Source of the DNA: Casuarina equisetifolia
Lineage: Eukaryota; Streptophyta; Magnoliopsida; Fagales; Casuarinaceae
Assembly (NCBI GenBank): GCA_028551475.1
Contig: CM052358.1
Span: forward strand, 24,702,853 to 24,766,852
Direction: 5' to 3'
Length of the DNA stretch: 64,000 nucleotides
In this document: positions 1 through 12,334 of the stretch, piece by piece
How the letters are laid out: each line of letters opens with the position of its first letter
Numbering within the stretch: the stretch's first letter is position 1
Program-made: the position numbers and the translations under genes
The notes under the pieces: model-generated
Told to the model about the DNA's origin: nothing
The model's input: only the letters and a program-made list of their open reading frames with translations
The model's database searches: none

Positions 1-650
1 TCAATTTTTTTGTACTTTCTTAGTAAAAATATTTTATTTATTTTTAAGTATATTGTTTCATAAATTATTTCAAAAACTTACATAATCATTCAATCAATAA
101 ACTCTCAACAATTACAAAACTTATTGAAATTATCATAAACTTGAGCCCATTTGACACAATCACTTCAAGATTAGGACAAAGGCAATTTAGTAAACACATA
201 ATTTATGATAAAAAAAACAAAAAACAAAAACTAATACCCATTGAAAACATTAAAAGGAAGAAGGAAGACCAAACTTGTGAAAACTTGTAAAATAATAAAT
301 AATCAAACAAGATTTACTGACTATGAGGGAGAGAGTACATTTTGGATAAAACCAAAATTTACTATGAGATAAATAAAGGTTATCCCCAATGCTATGCTTG
401 GTATGAATTGCAAAAAGAGTATAAGGAGGTTACCATTCATGTCAAAAGTGATTAGCAAGTGGTACAGCAAAGGAGACCAAGAAGTGACATCTATCTAGTA
501 TAGAGAATGCAAGTGACAAGGAAGAAATCATCCAAATTAAGATCCTCTACATTCTTATTTTTGCAATCTAATGGTTCACTTTCATCTACACAACTCCTCG
601 ATCCATTCTCATCTTCAAAATTCTCCACTCTCATCTTTTTCGGCTAACTT
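1..650. repeat. 3' flank of TNL-1, homologous to the flanks of TNL-2 and TNL-3
   Basis: No gene seen. The AT-rich sequence aligns by eye with about 15.55-16.4 kb and 30.1-30.79 kb. Shared stretches include the block around 340-490 (compare 16110-16240 and 30480-30620) and AAGAAATCATCCAAATTAAG just before the C-JID stop. The open frame at 571-837 is the antisense of the C-JID exon and its flank, not a gene. Confidence 0.75.
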
Positions 651-1037
651 TCAAAGAAAAATCCTTAAGATTTTTAATTTCAAACCTTGTAGAGAAATGC
701 CATCGAGAACATCAAAAAACTCTGAAACATCTTGCTCATGTACCATACGTGACTTCCACTCTGCTGCCTCCCCATTCCAACTACTTTCAATTGAAGTCTC
801 GAAGCAAGGACATTCATCCAAATACATTCTAGTTTGACTGAACAACTTAGCTAGTATAAACACCCAAAATCCATTTAGGCCAACAATAGGGACTTCAGGG
901 ACATGACAAACCAAGTGCAGGGCAGTTGACTTGGGAGACGGGGGATGGTCTATCGGTTTAAAGGCTTGAAATTAGCAAGTAAACTTAAAAGACGTGGAGT
1001 TACCACATCTAGAAGTGCTACAGTTTGAATTCTCATG

Positions 1038-1049
1038 CTCTTCAACTTT
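1038..1049. repeat. Target-site duplication of the TNL-1 LINE, copy 1
   Basis: CTCTTCAACTTT, repeated at 4225-4236. The paralogs have a single related site (CTCGCCAACTT or CTCACCAACTT) at the same place in the C-JID exon. Confidence 0.75.
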
Positions 1050-4000
1050 TTTTTCTTTTTTTTGTGAAATGTCAAATTATATATCACCCGTAAAAAAATT
1101 TACAAGATTGTTCAATTACAAAAATATCATCATCTAAGCTCAAATATTACACTTGGCAAATTCCAAAGCTCTTGTAAAAATTTATTACAATTTGTAAGCT
1201 TGACTTCTCTAGTAGATGAAATCTTCCCTCTTACATCCTTCTTAATTTTAGCAATAATGGTTGAGTTATCTAGACTTGTATCACTGAATCTTCTTCTCTT
1301 CCTTTCTCTCCAAATGTGATACAATACGGCCTTAAAAGATATACTAAGGAAAGTTGCTCTAAAGCTCTTTCTTTTAACAGTCTTGATTATCCAACATATT
1401 TTATCTCTTCAGTGTTTAATTCTTTGAGTTAATCCATTCATGCCTAACAAAGCCTTCCAGATGTAGTTTGTGAACCTGCACTTAAAAAATAAATGTTCTA
1501 GTGATTTTTCTTCTTGTTGGCAAAGGTTGCATTATAAATCCATTGAACTATTCCATTTAGCCACCTGAGTTGTTGTGGATAGTTTGTCTTTCAAAGTGAT
1601 CCAACAAATAAAATTATACTTTGGTACGCCTTCTTTCTAGACAAATGCTGCCCATTTAGTATATTTTCTGTTCTCTCTTAGTGCTACATAACTTTTGGCA
1701 ATATTGTATTTTGAGTCCGTCACTAGTTATGTGAGTTCATTTCTTACTTGTAAAATATTCCTAAAACTCCAAGCTAGTAATCCTTTCATCTCAACTTCTA
1801 ATACATTCCTCTCCTTCAAATTTTCTATTATCATCCATTTAACCCATACAGAGTTTATGTGCACAAGAGACCATAAGAGTTTTCCAATTGCCGCCTTATT
1901 CCAAGAATGAATGTCTATCAAACCCAGTTCTCTAGAAATTTTAGGCCAACAAACTTCTTTCCATGCCATTTTTGCTACAAATCGTCCATTAGATTTACTT
2001 GCCCAAAGAAAAGGTCTAATTTTTTTTTTTAATTTCATAAAGAGTCTGTTTTGGCAATAGAAAAATTTGCATCCAATATGTTTGCAATGAGAACATAACA
2101 CTTTTTGCTAGTTGCAGTCTCCCCCTATAACTAATATGCTTAGACTTCTAACCTTCAATTTTCCTCAATATTTTTTCTGTTAAGATAGTACAATCTTGGT
2201 TGGAGAGTCTTTTAGTAATCAATGAAAATCCCAAGTATTTTATGGGAAGTTGGCCTTTTTAGATAGGAATATGATCAAGTATTAGAGCCTTTTCCTGTTT
2301 AAACAAGCCTGAAAAGAAAATTTGATACTTTTCTAGATGCATCTTCAGACTTGTTATATCTTCAAACTCTTGCATAGCATCTAGTAGACACAATATAGAC
2401 TCAATATCTCCATGAGCAAATAGAAAGAGATCATCAACAAAGTATATATGAGTAATCTTCTCTTTCGAGCATTTCTAGTGAAATTTAAACATTCCAGAAG
2501 ATACTTTCTTTTGTATAATTCTGTTAAGAATCTCCATCACAATAATAAAGAGAAAAGGAGAGAGAGGGTCTCATTGTCTAAGTCCCTTTGCCCCCTGATT
2601 ACTAAAATGTCTATGTCAAGAGAAGAAAACCTGTATGAAAGCCATTGATGTTCACAGAATATCTAATAGTAGTAATGTAGCTTTCAATCAGCAATCTAAA
2701 TTTGTTTGGGAACTTCAAAACTTTCAAAGTATTTAGGATTGCATTCCAATCTATTGAATCATATGCTTTCATAATATCAACCTTAATTGCCACCCTTTTC
2801 CCATGAATACCTTTGTGATAATTACGCATTAACTCTTGACATAACAAAATATTTTCTTTAATGTTCCTTCTTGGCACAAAAGCTATCTGACAAGGATGTA
2901 TGAAATAAGGCAAAGTTGTACTTGAAAGATATGATCTTATACAACACATTGCAATAAGAGAGTGGTCTAAAATCTTTCATATTAGTAGCATTAATTTTCT
3001 TAGGGATAAGGGAGATTACTGTTGAATTTATGCTTCACAGTAGCTATCTCTTCTTAAAGAAAGCTATAATTGCATCTTCTATGTCACTCCCTATAATGCT
3101 CCAAGCTTTCTTGAAGAAGAGGCTATTATAACCATCAGGACCTGGAGCTTTGTAATCACCAATAGTATTGAAGATCTTTTATATATCTTCTTTTTAAACA
3201 TTTGCTATAAGGCTTATCTTTGTCTCTTCTGGAATTTTCGTAAGAAATAACTCTCTTAATTTTGTTTCTGATGGTTGAAGTTGGTTTGCCCTCCTTAACA
3301 AGTTTTGATAGTAACTTAGAATTTTGCTTTTTATCATTTCAGGATCTTCAGTAAGTTGTCCATCATCTATTTTCAGCTTGACAATGTGGCTTTTTGCTTT
3401 CTTCTTCATCATGCTTCTAAAAAAGATTTTACTGTTACGATCTCCCTCTTTCAGCCAAGTATTCCTTGATTTTTGCTTCAGAAGTATTTCTTCATGCTTA
3501 TTATGTATTAGCAACTTTCCTAACCACTTTTTTTCTTTATTGTGCAATTGGGTATTTGAAGGGTCATCAAAAAGCTTTCCTTGTGCTATTTGTAGTTGCT
3601 TCCTTGCTATCTTTATGTTCCTTGGTAATTCTCCAAATTCCTCTCTATTTAGCTTCCTCAACTTTCTTTTCATTTCCTTCAACTTTATCATTATTATATA
3701 CATTATAGTGAACTCAACCCTTTGTTGCCAAATATTCTTCACTATTGTCATAAATTGGGAGTTGTCTTACCAGAAGTTGAAAAATCTAAAGGACCTTTTC
3801 TATCTTGGTCTATTATTGCCCACCTTGATAATGCAAGGACTGTGGTTTGACAACCTAAGAGTACTAAATTCAATGGAGAAATCCACATTACTTTGCAACC
3901 ATTTAGGGTTTACCAAACATCTATCCAATTTACTGCCTTTGAACGCTATTCTTTGCCTTTATTCGTCCATGATAGAAGAGGTCCTACAAAGTTTAGTTCT

Positions 4001-4224
4001 ATAAGTTGTGCATCACTTATGAACTTGTTGAAATCTTCTATTCCTTCTATCCATATGCTAGCTTCACTGACCCTTTCATTTAGATTCCTCACTGTATTAA
4101 AATCTCCTACTAGTAGCCATTGAGTGTCCTTTCCATAATTGTTATAGCATTGTGTGAGGTTACTCCAAAGATCCTTCTATTCATTTGTTGCATAGATGGC
4201 AGATAAGTACCATACTTCATGCCC
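1050..4224 (-). mobile_element. L1-type LINE, 5'-truncated and decayed, inside TNL-1
   Basis: A non-LTR retrotransposon remnant on the minus strand. In order it shows: the last part of an AP-endonuclease (AIYATNE near 4180-4205, then WLLVGDFN near 4100-4120), the endonuclease-RT linker (3194-3751), the reverse transcriptase (2611-2949, with KVDIMKAYDSIDW), a YFVDD catalytic box near 2430-2445, and a C-terminal zf-RVT-like region ending at 1130. Frames are separated by stops and shifts, so it is inactive. The low-coordinate end has a T-rich run (1050-1063), the complement of the poly-A tail. The 12-mer CTCTTCAACTTT occurs at 1038-1049 and again at 4225-4236 and is the probable target-site duplication. 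The host exon resumes immediately beyond each side, as shown by alignment to TNL-2 and TNL-3. Confidence 0.9.
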
Positions 4225-4236
4225 CTCTTCAACTTT
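4225..4236. repeat. Target-site duplication of the TNL-1 LINE, copy 2
   Basis: CTCTTCAACTTT, identical to 1038-1049. About a dozen extra bases separate it from the point where the C-JID exon sequence clearly resumes (near 4247), so the 5' junction may be slightly rearranged. Confidence 0.7.
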
Positions 4237-7027
4237 ACAATTCACTTCTTGATAAGCCATAAACAAAGCTATTCCTGTAAGTCCCATCATTTGCTCTTTC
4301 GAATCCACGTTGCCAAAGAAAAAATTAATGCGTTGAACCAATTTGAGACTTCACATCCTAGCGTAGGCCTCTATGCAAACATATTTCCCTCATCCAAATC
4401 GTACTCTTGGAAACAAAAAAATAAAAGGAGAGAAAGATGTGAACTATAAAATTTTTATATTATCATAATATACATGTTTTAAAAGGGAGAGAAAGTGACT
4501 TACCTCCAATTTTACCGGATATATTTTGTCAATCCTATGAGGAGTGCCATCAATGGCCATGGAAAGCCAAACATTGGCCCTAGCCTTTAGTTTCAAGATC
4601 TTGTAAGAAGTGCCATCAATGGCCACAGAAAACCAAACGCCAGCCTTCGATTCCATATCAAGATGACCTGTCTCTTACAATGGACTATTTCCTACTCTTA
4701 AATCAAATAGGCTTAGTGGAAGTTTTGGCAATACTTGAAGTTTATTACAATCCTTTATGTGCAATGATTTAAATTGGGGGACTGGATAAAAGGTATCTAG
4801 TATTTTTGTAAAGTTGTTCATATCAAGATATAAGTTTTGAAGTGAGGATAAAGAACTAACATCACTAGGTAATTCTGTATCTAATAATTTGCAATAACTA
4901 AAATTTAACCTATTTACAAAGATTAAACTCAATAACCAATTAAGGAAAGAATTACGGCTAGGATGTTGAGGTAATAAATTGGCAAAAGTGGGGACAAAAA
5001 GCCCATTGCAAATTAAGATCCTTTAAAGAAGTCATAATGCCTGCATTCTTTGGAAAATTCTTAAGTTTTTCGCAATAAGAAAGATCAAGATACACAAGAA
5101 ACTTCCAATAGATTTCCTCTGGAAGTCTTTTAAGACTTTTGCAACATGATAGATCCAAGTGTAAAAGCGTTTTAAGAGTTCCAATGGATGGATGAACAAT
5201 TTCCAAAGACTTATACAATCCAAATTTTAATTCCTCAAGATTTGGAGCTCCACTCAAATCTGGAATCTCCATCAAGTCTTCTGAACAGAAAAGGTTAATG
5301 CACTTCAATTTAGTAAAAGTTTGTTGTAGATAAACATAAAGTTAAGAAAAATAATAAAACTAATTAAAAGCAATTGGGAAAAAAAATAGGCAAAATCTTA
5401 CCCTTTTTTCCTACCATGGGACTATGATCTTGCTATATTGCATAGAAAGCTTAACAAGATTGTCTGGTTTGAAGCTTTTTGTTAAGGATTCCAAAGGAAA
5501 GCTTGGCCATTCTAAAAAGCATAATTCATTACTCAATATTAAATTGAAATGATTTCCAACCCATGTTATGTCACAAAGTCTACTTGTGATAAACATTTTC
5601 AAGTTTTCCATTTTTTAGAATGCTTCATAATTTAATTCTTCTGATTTAGAGAAAGAGTTACAAACAATACCTTTAAAGACAATTCCTTTAACTGTACTAG
5701 TTCCCTACAAGAGAAGAAAAACAAGAGTAGCATGAAAAAATAATTCATAAATACTTGAAAATGATATCAAACTTGCTCTCTATTGCACACATTTAAACCA
5801 AAATACTAACAAAATTATTCATTAACACATTAATGATATCTTGGTTACACCATAATCTACTTTTGTTGCCTGGTTCCAATGGAGATAATTGATTGACAAT
5901 TCATTGACCAATTTCTCTTAATAAATCATGCATTCGAACTGTCCTTTTTCTTGAGATCTTTATGAGAGATTTTTTTTATAGGACTTCAAAATTCACTATT
6001 GGATTGTAACCCAAACTTTCAAATACAAGCATAATTTCTAATTTTAAGACCCCCACAAAAAAAATGCAAAATCTAAGAACATTTCTTTTTGCAATTCTTT
6101 CAAACCATTATAGCTTATTTTAAGTTTATCAAAAACAACATCCTCTAAACATTCCAAATCATTGAGGGTACTCTCCCACACTTCTATTTTCTTATCACAC
6201 AACAATGAACCAATTACTTCCAATGCTAAAGGAAGATATCCAACTGATCTTGTAACACGTATTGACAATTGTGCAAAAATCATTTTCCACATTAGACCTA
6301 TTGAATGCTTTTCTACAAAATAGCTTTAAGGCATCTTTGGGTTTTAATAGGTCAACTTCAAAAATATTACTTTGACTCAAAATTGGTTTCCACAATTGAC
6401 TATCTCTGCCTGTTACAACAATTCTAATCCCCTTACCAAACCAATTTGGACTCCCAAGTAGTGCTTTTAATTGGTCACAATTCACATCATCAAAAACAAT
6501 AAAAACTTTTTTATTGCATAATCTTTGGCTTAACTCCTCAACTCCATCGAGATGATTAGATATTTTTCTATTATTTTCCTTCAGGATCTCACGAAAAATT
6601 TGTTGTTGCAACTTCTTTAAGCTACTTCCTTTATCCTTGCCACAACAAACAAAGGAGCTAGCATTAAACTCAGAACGAACATAATTGTAGAGGACTCTAG
6701 CTAGTGTTGTTTTACCAATACCACCCATACCATGAATCCCTATAAACCGGACATCATCCATTTGCAAACAAAGTAAGGACTTCAATTCCTCCAATTGGGA
6801 TTTTATGCCAACAAGATCTTGGAAGATTTCTGATGGGTTTAAATGCAATCCACAAAATATCGTTGTTGTGATTTGTTCAACAATAGTTGCTTCAGCGCTG
6901 GAAAAACTTACTAATTAGGATTGAAAAGTATTCTTAATGTTTAACAAAAAAAAATTAAGTAAAGTTCACCAAAATAGTCTAGGGAAAAGCTAGTCAAGTT
7001 TAGTCTAGCAAATTAGATTAACAGTAC

Positions 7028-7539
7028 CTATTATCTATGTGCCATCCGGACATGTCAGCAACTTCTTTCAAAGCAACTTCCCATGCTTTCAATTTCTCCT
7101 CATCAAATCTCCGCTTTTCTCTATGTTTTTCAAAAGCTTGCCCCAAAGTTTGCATTTGATGTCGTACATCAGCAGGATCCACATGATAAAAAACAGGGAG
7201 AACTCTTAGTCCTGTGTCATTCTTGCACTTCAAGATCTCAATCAGCTCATTCAAGCACCGCTTAGAGTCTCCAAAGGTCTCTGAGATGACAACAACTGCA
7301 TATTGAGATTCTTTGATTGCCTTTGAGAGTTGTTTGGCAATAGGACTTCCTGGCTCCAGTTTTTTATCATCTTTGAAGACAATAATAAAGCCCCTTTGTT
7401 GGAAAGCTTTATAGAGATGATCCACAAAACCTAAGCGGGTGTCTTTGCCAAGAAAGCTAAGGAACACCTTGTATGACGATGAAGGTGTTGAAGAAGAAGG
7501 AGATGAGGATGAAGGGGCTATCTGAGTGCTTGAGGCCAT
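7028..7539 (-). pseudogene. TNL-1 TIR exon (open reading frame kept)
   Basis: First exon of TNL-1. It has a serine-rich leader, then the TIR core beginning SYKVFLSFLGKDTR, the loop YAVVVISETF and CLNELIEIL with the family's catalytic NADase glutamate. It ends at a GT donor (7026-7027) in phase 2, as in TNL-2 and TNL-3. Differences from TNL-2 include FLG for FRG in the first box and an extra residue in GFIIVFKDD. The exon has no stop, so a truncated TIR protein is possible if it is still transcribed; this is inference. Confidence 0.75.
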
Positions 7540-9240
7540 TATTGGAGGATTCGAAGCTCACAAGCTTGTTTGATAACAAGGCTCGGTAGATTGGGTTGCG
7601 GATCCTGTGTTACTAGTTGTGAGTGGTAGAACATATGTAGTCTTTAGTCTAAATAGGTGATTTAGGCGTCCTACTGATCTTCTTGTGGGCATTGTTTCAT
7701 GGTTCCTGGGAAATTTCAATGCCGTTTCTTCATCTTGACGAGGTCATATTGTTGAACAAGAAATATAAACAATATCCCACTTCATGTGTTTATGGTTTAT
7801 AAAATCCTTCCAACCAATCAACTTCATCAAAGTGGGCGACATGACCCAGCTCAAGGTTCTGTAAATTAAAATTAGTTTCCTGTCTTCGTGACCCACTGGC
7901 ATACTTGGCTTCAGGCAAGTAGATTCTTCTCCAGTTTAGTATACAAATTGTCTTAAGGAAGGGACGCGTGGAAATTCTTAAGTAAAATAGAGATAGTCTT
8001 CCTCGATTTCATGTGCGCTTGAAGTCTAATCCTTGTAATACCACAAGTCTACTGCATCTGCTACGCTCTCTAAGGCACTCACGACGAAACCAACTCAAGC
8101 AACCAAAATATCTTTCCTTCAATCCAAATTAATTGATATAAATGTGGGCTTAAGTTGGGACGCACAATCCCAATTGATTCGAATGTAAAATCACCAGTTT
8201 TCCACTAACAATCATTGTTGGCCTCTGCACTTCAAACTACTGCTACTCATATGAGTAGCTGAACTTTTGGAAGGGGTTCTGGTGTTCTTTGGAGCTACTT
8301 TACACAGGTCTAGGCTGAGCTTCTCGATGGTACTTTTCAGAAAAGAGGTAGAAATTCCAGTCTCCTCCATTGCATGGGAGGACCCACGCTCTATACTAAT
8401 GCCTGACCATGTGAATGACATATCCTGACGTTTGGTCGATAAGAAATCTAAAAAATATACGTATTGCAACATTGATTGCGGAGGATCCCACAGCGTGTTT
8501 TCATTAACGTGAAAGTACGTCAATCAAACCTACTAGCTTTATAAACCTTCCCACATAATTTACAGTGCATTAACTTGCTTTCAGCGCGTTGGCCCATTAC
8601 CTGCCATTTCTTATTTTCCTGCTACTAACAACCGTTTGTTTTGAATAATTTCTCTTTTTAATCACCGGCTCTTGTTTCCACTAACGTCTTTCCTAATTAG
8701 CCTTCTTCTTCTCCTCCTAATGGCTCACTAGGACGGGACGTAACATTATCTAAATTCCCATTATACATATCCGTTGCTCGACCATTATGGAGCAAGATTT
8801 GAGTTCAAAAATTGAATGGAAAGACACCTATGTAGGGATGAAATGGGGGTGGTCATCAGGTTTGATACTATGGGTAATTAATGAAGGAACCAATTCCTTT
8901 AATAGCATTTATTGGGTGATGAAAAACATTGAACCCCCAATTTTCGACCGACAATTCGTATCACCATTTGTTATCCGAAACGTTGCAAAGTTTGATTCAA
9001 AACTATATTTTACTCGTAGCCGTTTAAAGACTTCGCCTTCAAATAACAATCGAAGCAAGGAAATGACACCCACCAGAACGTTCGTGGAACTTGTAAGGCC
9101 TCATGCGTGCTTCAAAGAAACGCCATGTTTACAGAATTCGAGTCTTGCAAGCGTCTTTAATTAATAATATGGCTTTAAAGTTGTAAAGAAAGTATAGCTC
9201 AGTAGCCACGAAATTTCCAAAGTCGCGTCTTCTTCTATTT
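7540..9240. repeat. TNL-1 5' flank: promoter-proximal segment shared by the TNL copies
   Basis: No supported gene. A TATA-like GGTTTATAAAAT on the plus strand (about 7794-7805; minus-strand ATTTTATAAACC) lies some 255 bp before the TNL-1 ATG. It has a matching copy about 240 bp before TNL-3 (34664-34675). The segment around 7850-8030, with CTTCAGGCAAGTAGATTC, recurs upstream of TNL-2 (20370-20545) and TNL-3 (34710-34830), and again without a gene at 10598-10770. The plus-strand open frame at 8787-9164 (125 codons) lies in this repeated block; it has no recognisable domain and is not kept in the related blocks near 20.7 and 11.0 kb. Confidence 0.65.
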
Positions 9241-11167
9241 CCCAGTTCTTATATAAAACTTTCAATCAATCAACCCCTTGAAAAGTGGGTAAGAGGAGGA
9301 ATTTCCAAAATAAGTTCTCTTCATATTTCCTTTTGAGTGCTTCCCCGAAGCTGTGCTGTGAAAAGAAGTGGTTTAAAATTGATTAGAGTAGAAGCAGAAA
9401 CGCCCCTGACCTGAAAGAGAGCCACTGTTATGTCCGGCACTTCTTTCTTTTGTAAATTAATTTATAAGCTTTATTAAGTTGGTATGGTATGAAGATAAAT
9501 TAGTCAAAGTCCTTAAACAATGCAGATGCGACGAAATTTCCGAAAGTCCTGCAAAAGGTGGTCAAAATTCCAAGTCTTTTCGAGTGTCCCATATACTTTA
9601 ATGCTGAAACAAGTGAACGATGGATGAAATGCTTGGTTGGTAAGAAATGTAAAAGATATCCGCATCACCGTGTGCATTGCGGAGGATCATATCGCAGAAT
9701 TTTCATCACAATGTGAATATATGTTAAAATGAGTCTTGTTTTGTGTTGAAAACATGAAGATAAGTCTTCAGCTTTATAAGTGATAAAGTTTTTCATCTAA
9801 TATCTTAAAGTTTTAGAATAAATTTTTAAACTAAAAGGGTATCGAAGGGATAAGCCATACCAAAGTTAGATGTGTAGTTCTTATGTTAATATAAACATGG
9901 AGTATTAAAGATAAATAATATCTCACATTCAAAGTGTTAAGATGAACTATTAACTTTATAAATAATAAAATTTTTTCATTTAATATTCAAAAGTTTTAGG
10001 ATAACTTCTCACACTTGAATGATATGTGTTTTCCACTGGTTGTGGATTCGAGCCTCCCTTTTTCCCGGTGTGTGCGTAAAAAAATAATAATAATATGTGA
10101 AAAAGTGGCCTACTGCAACTTGGTAAGCTTGCAAGCAATGCTTTGGGTAATTTAATGATCGGAAGTTCAAGGTAGTCAGCATAAAAAACAGAGACGTCTA
10201 TTAAGACGGTCCCTGCTCAATTGTCTCGTCTCCATCCACTAACCCCTGCTTCACGCTAGTATCAATCTTTTTCTCCGACTACTCTTTGTGAACGGCGCGT
10301 AAAATTCTTTACATAAATATTAAACAATCTCCACATCTATGATGCAACATTATATCACTATTTAGAGATTTTATACCTTAAAAAGTCTTTAGGGAATTCC
10401 TTTTTCCTAATAGTTCTAACAACTTAATAGATGAGATGAACGTCTACTAAGGAAATAAAAAATAAGCTCTAATTGAAAAATTATTATTTGTTCTTTACTT
10501 CTGACTTCACCTAACATCCTCGGATAGCTATTCTCAATTCTTTCATGTTCCTTAATCTTAATGTTGTGGAAATTTCCTGGAGGCTTGGGGACCACTACAT
10601 CTCAAAGTCGTTCTGTAAATTAAAATAACTTTTCCGTCTTCTTAACCCGCTCGCATATTCGGCTTCAGGCAAGCAGATTCCTCTCCCGTTTACCGGAAAA
10701 CTGTTTAAGGAAAGGGCCGCGTAGAAATTCATAAGTAGAATAGAGATAGTCGTCCTCGAGTTATTGTAAGCTGCCGTGAAAAAGTAATCAACGTGATGAA
10801 ATTGCAAGATTACATGCCTATAAGAAAGATTGTATGGCAATTAAAGTTTGACCCTCAAATTGCGCTATCCTTCTCTTATTACCAGTTGTCACAACTTTTT
10901 TTCCAATTCTGCCAAACTTCTCCCCGTAAACAATTAGACTAATTACATTATTCATTTTGCAATTGATGAGAAAGATGTTAGCTCAAATTCTGAAGGAAAG
11001 AAAATGGCTATTGGGCGATGAAAGATGGGTCTGGCGTTATCAAGTTTGGTAATTTATGAAGGAAGCGAGATTGAGCAAGAAACTGAGTGTATAGAAAGTA
11101 GGGAGCAGAGGTTAAGAAATTTCCAATGTCGCCGCGTCATCTTCTCTTTGGGGACGATTATTTCCCA
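9241..11167. repeat. Further degenerate copies of the TNL upstream segment, no gene
   Basis: About 9480-9760 and 10590-11165 repeat pieces of 8.2-9.2 kb and 7.85-8.0 kb. Examples are the GCGGAGGATC block at about 8476 and 9680, and AAATTTCCAAAGTCGCG near 9208, close to a related stretch near 11120. Near 9755-9830 and 9935-10010 a further element of about 70 bp is repeated with a period of about 180 bp. No coding frame with a recognisable product was found. Confidence 0.5.
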
Positions 11168-12290
11168 GTTGAAGCATCTTTCATTTCGTCGCTGCATAGT
11201 GTAGGAAAAGAGCAGGTAATTGAAGACTATAAGTACAAGGAATTTGTTGTTTTGGATTTTCAAAAATAAAGATTAGCCCCATTCTTTGCAACGTTTCAAG
11301 TTGGCTGTTGATCGTACTTTGCTTTTAGTAAATCAAAATAAAAACTCCCTCTGGCAAATATATTATTATGTAATATAAACCAATTTTTTGGGACAACCAA
11401 GGAAACATCAAGATTGCTATGTTACATGAAGTCTATGTGAGTGTGCCTGGACTAAATGTTAATTGATAGAATCAACCTTGAGTAAAATAGGTACCATGAA
11501 TTCAACTTTTCTTAGAGTATTCGCATAGTGGAAAACAACAAAGGGTAAAGAAATGTCCTCTACCTTTCAAACATACTTGAACAATTAAGACAAGAAACCT
11601 TCAAATATCTGCAGTCTATGGTTGGAAGATTGGTGAAACAACCCTAAGAACAATCAAATAAGTTGCTCTAGAAATCCCACCCTGAATATATTTTTGTAGA
11701 AAGTGAAGCATTTATAAGCAGCTACGCTTTTTGCCCTTTCTATTGTGGTTTTGAATGTCCTAATTTTTTATTTTTGCACTTTGCTTTATGTGATTTGTAA
11801 TACTTGATCCTGTGGATACTACCAAAAATGGTTGTTATCTAGAGATAGTTTCAGAAAAGATAATTCAAAATACCAATTAGTTTTTATGCAATTTGAAGCT
11901 ACAATCCTCCAGTGTCAAAATCAAATCTTCATCAGCAAATAGATGTAGAAAAACATGATTTGCTTGATCTTGAGGCAAGAATTAAAGAGCTAAGAGACAA
12001 ACAAAGTTTGTATAATAATTTGTTAATCATAGTAAACTAACTTTGTAATTAAGTTAGTCTTTATTGTTACATTTTATCCTAATGGTCTCCTTTCCATCTC
12101 CAAGTATGTGGTTTCAAATGAGTTTTTCACATTTTTTTTTGGTTGTTTAGTTGGTTGATGATTTAGATCTTTTTGGAGTACGACCAGGGCCAAGCCAGAC
12201 CTGCTTTATAAATTTTGGACAAAGCTGATCATTTTCTGGTTAACTTTTTCATTTTGTACATTGTATACAAAGCTGTTCTTTCATGTCGTG
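11168..12290 (+). pseudogene. Stray HUB2 fragment (intron 1 part, exon 2, intron 2, exon 3)
   Basis: This stretch aligns by eye over its whole length with 38344-39568 of the intact HUB2 gene, in the same orientation and including introns. It is therefore a DNA duplication, not a retrocopy. The exon-2 copy starts at about 11892 (EATILQCQNQ against the parent's DATVLQCQNQ). Its acceptor AG has become AA, and a one-base loss just after that motif shifts the frame and brings in stops. The exon-3 copy starts at about 12151 (LVDDLDLFGV). The CT microsatellite in the parental third intron is missing from the copy. No start codon or RING region is present, so no HUB2 protein can come from it. Confidence 0.9.
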
Positions 12291-12334
12291 AGATTTTATT
12301 GACTTGAGGGACGTATTTACTTTCAAGAGTAATG

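Larger units (their letters stand above)
651..7539 (-). pseudogene. TNL-1: TIR-NBS-LRR resistance gene, broken and split by a LINE
   Basis: All parts of a TNL immune receptor can be followed on the minus strand. The TIR exon (7028-7539) has an ATG at 7539 and the CLNEL motif around the catalytic glutamate. The NB-ARC exon starts at about 6897, with the P-loop GMGGIGKTT near 6710-6740 and a YLPLALEVIG motif near 6230. LRR exons lie at about 5411-5690, 4958-5315 and 4675-4932. The C-terminal jelly-roll (C-JID) exon is split: its first part is at about 4237-4430 and its last part at 651-1037. Breaks seen: a frameshift near 6290 joins two NB-ARC frames, another lies in a T-run near 6055-6065, the MHD region before 6000 is disrupted, and a 3.2-kb LINE interrupts the last exon. 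Comparison with intact TNL-2 makes the exon order clear. The TIR exon alone stays open and could still give a TIR-only product, but the full receptor cannot be made. Confidence 0.9.

Noticed and set aside
3324-4004. 226-codon plus-strand frame rich in Phe and Leu
   Set aside because: It is antisense to the LINE endonuclease-RT linker, which has clear homology on the minus strand.
8787-9164. 125-codon plus-strand open frame
   Set aside because: It lies in the repeated TNL upstream block; the related stretches near 20.7 and 11.0 kb do not keep the frame, and no domain or gene structure is visible.
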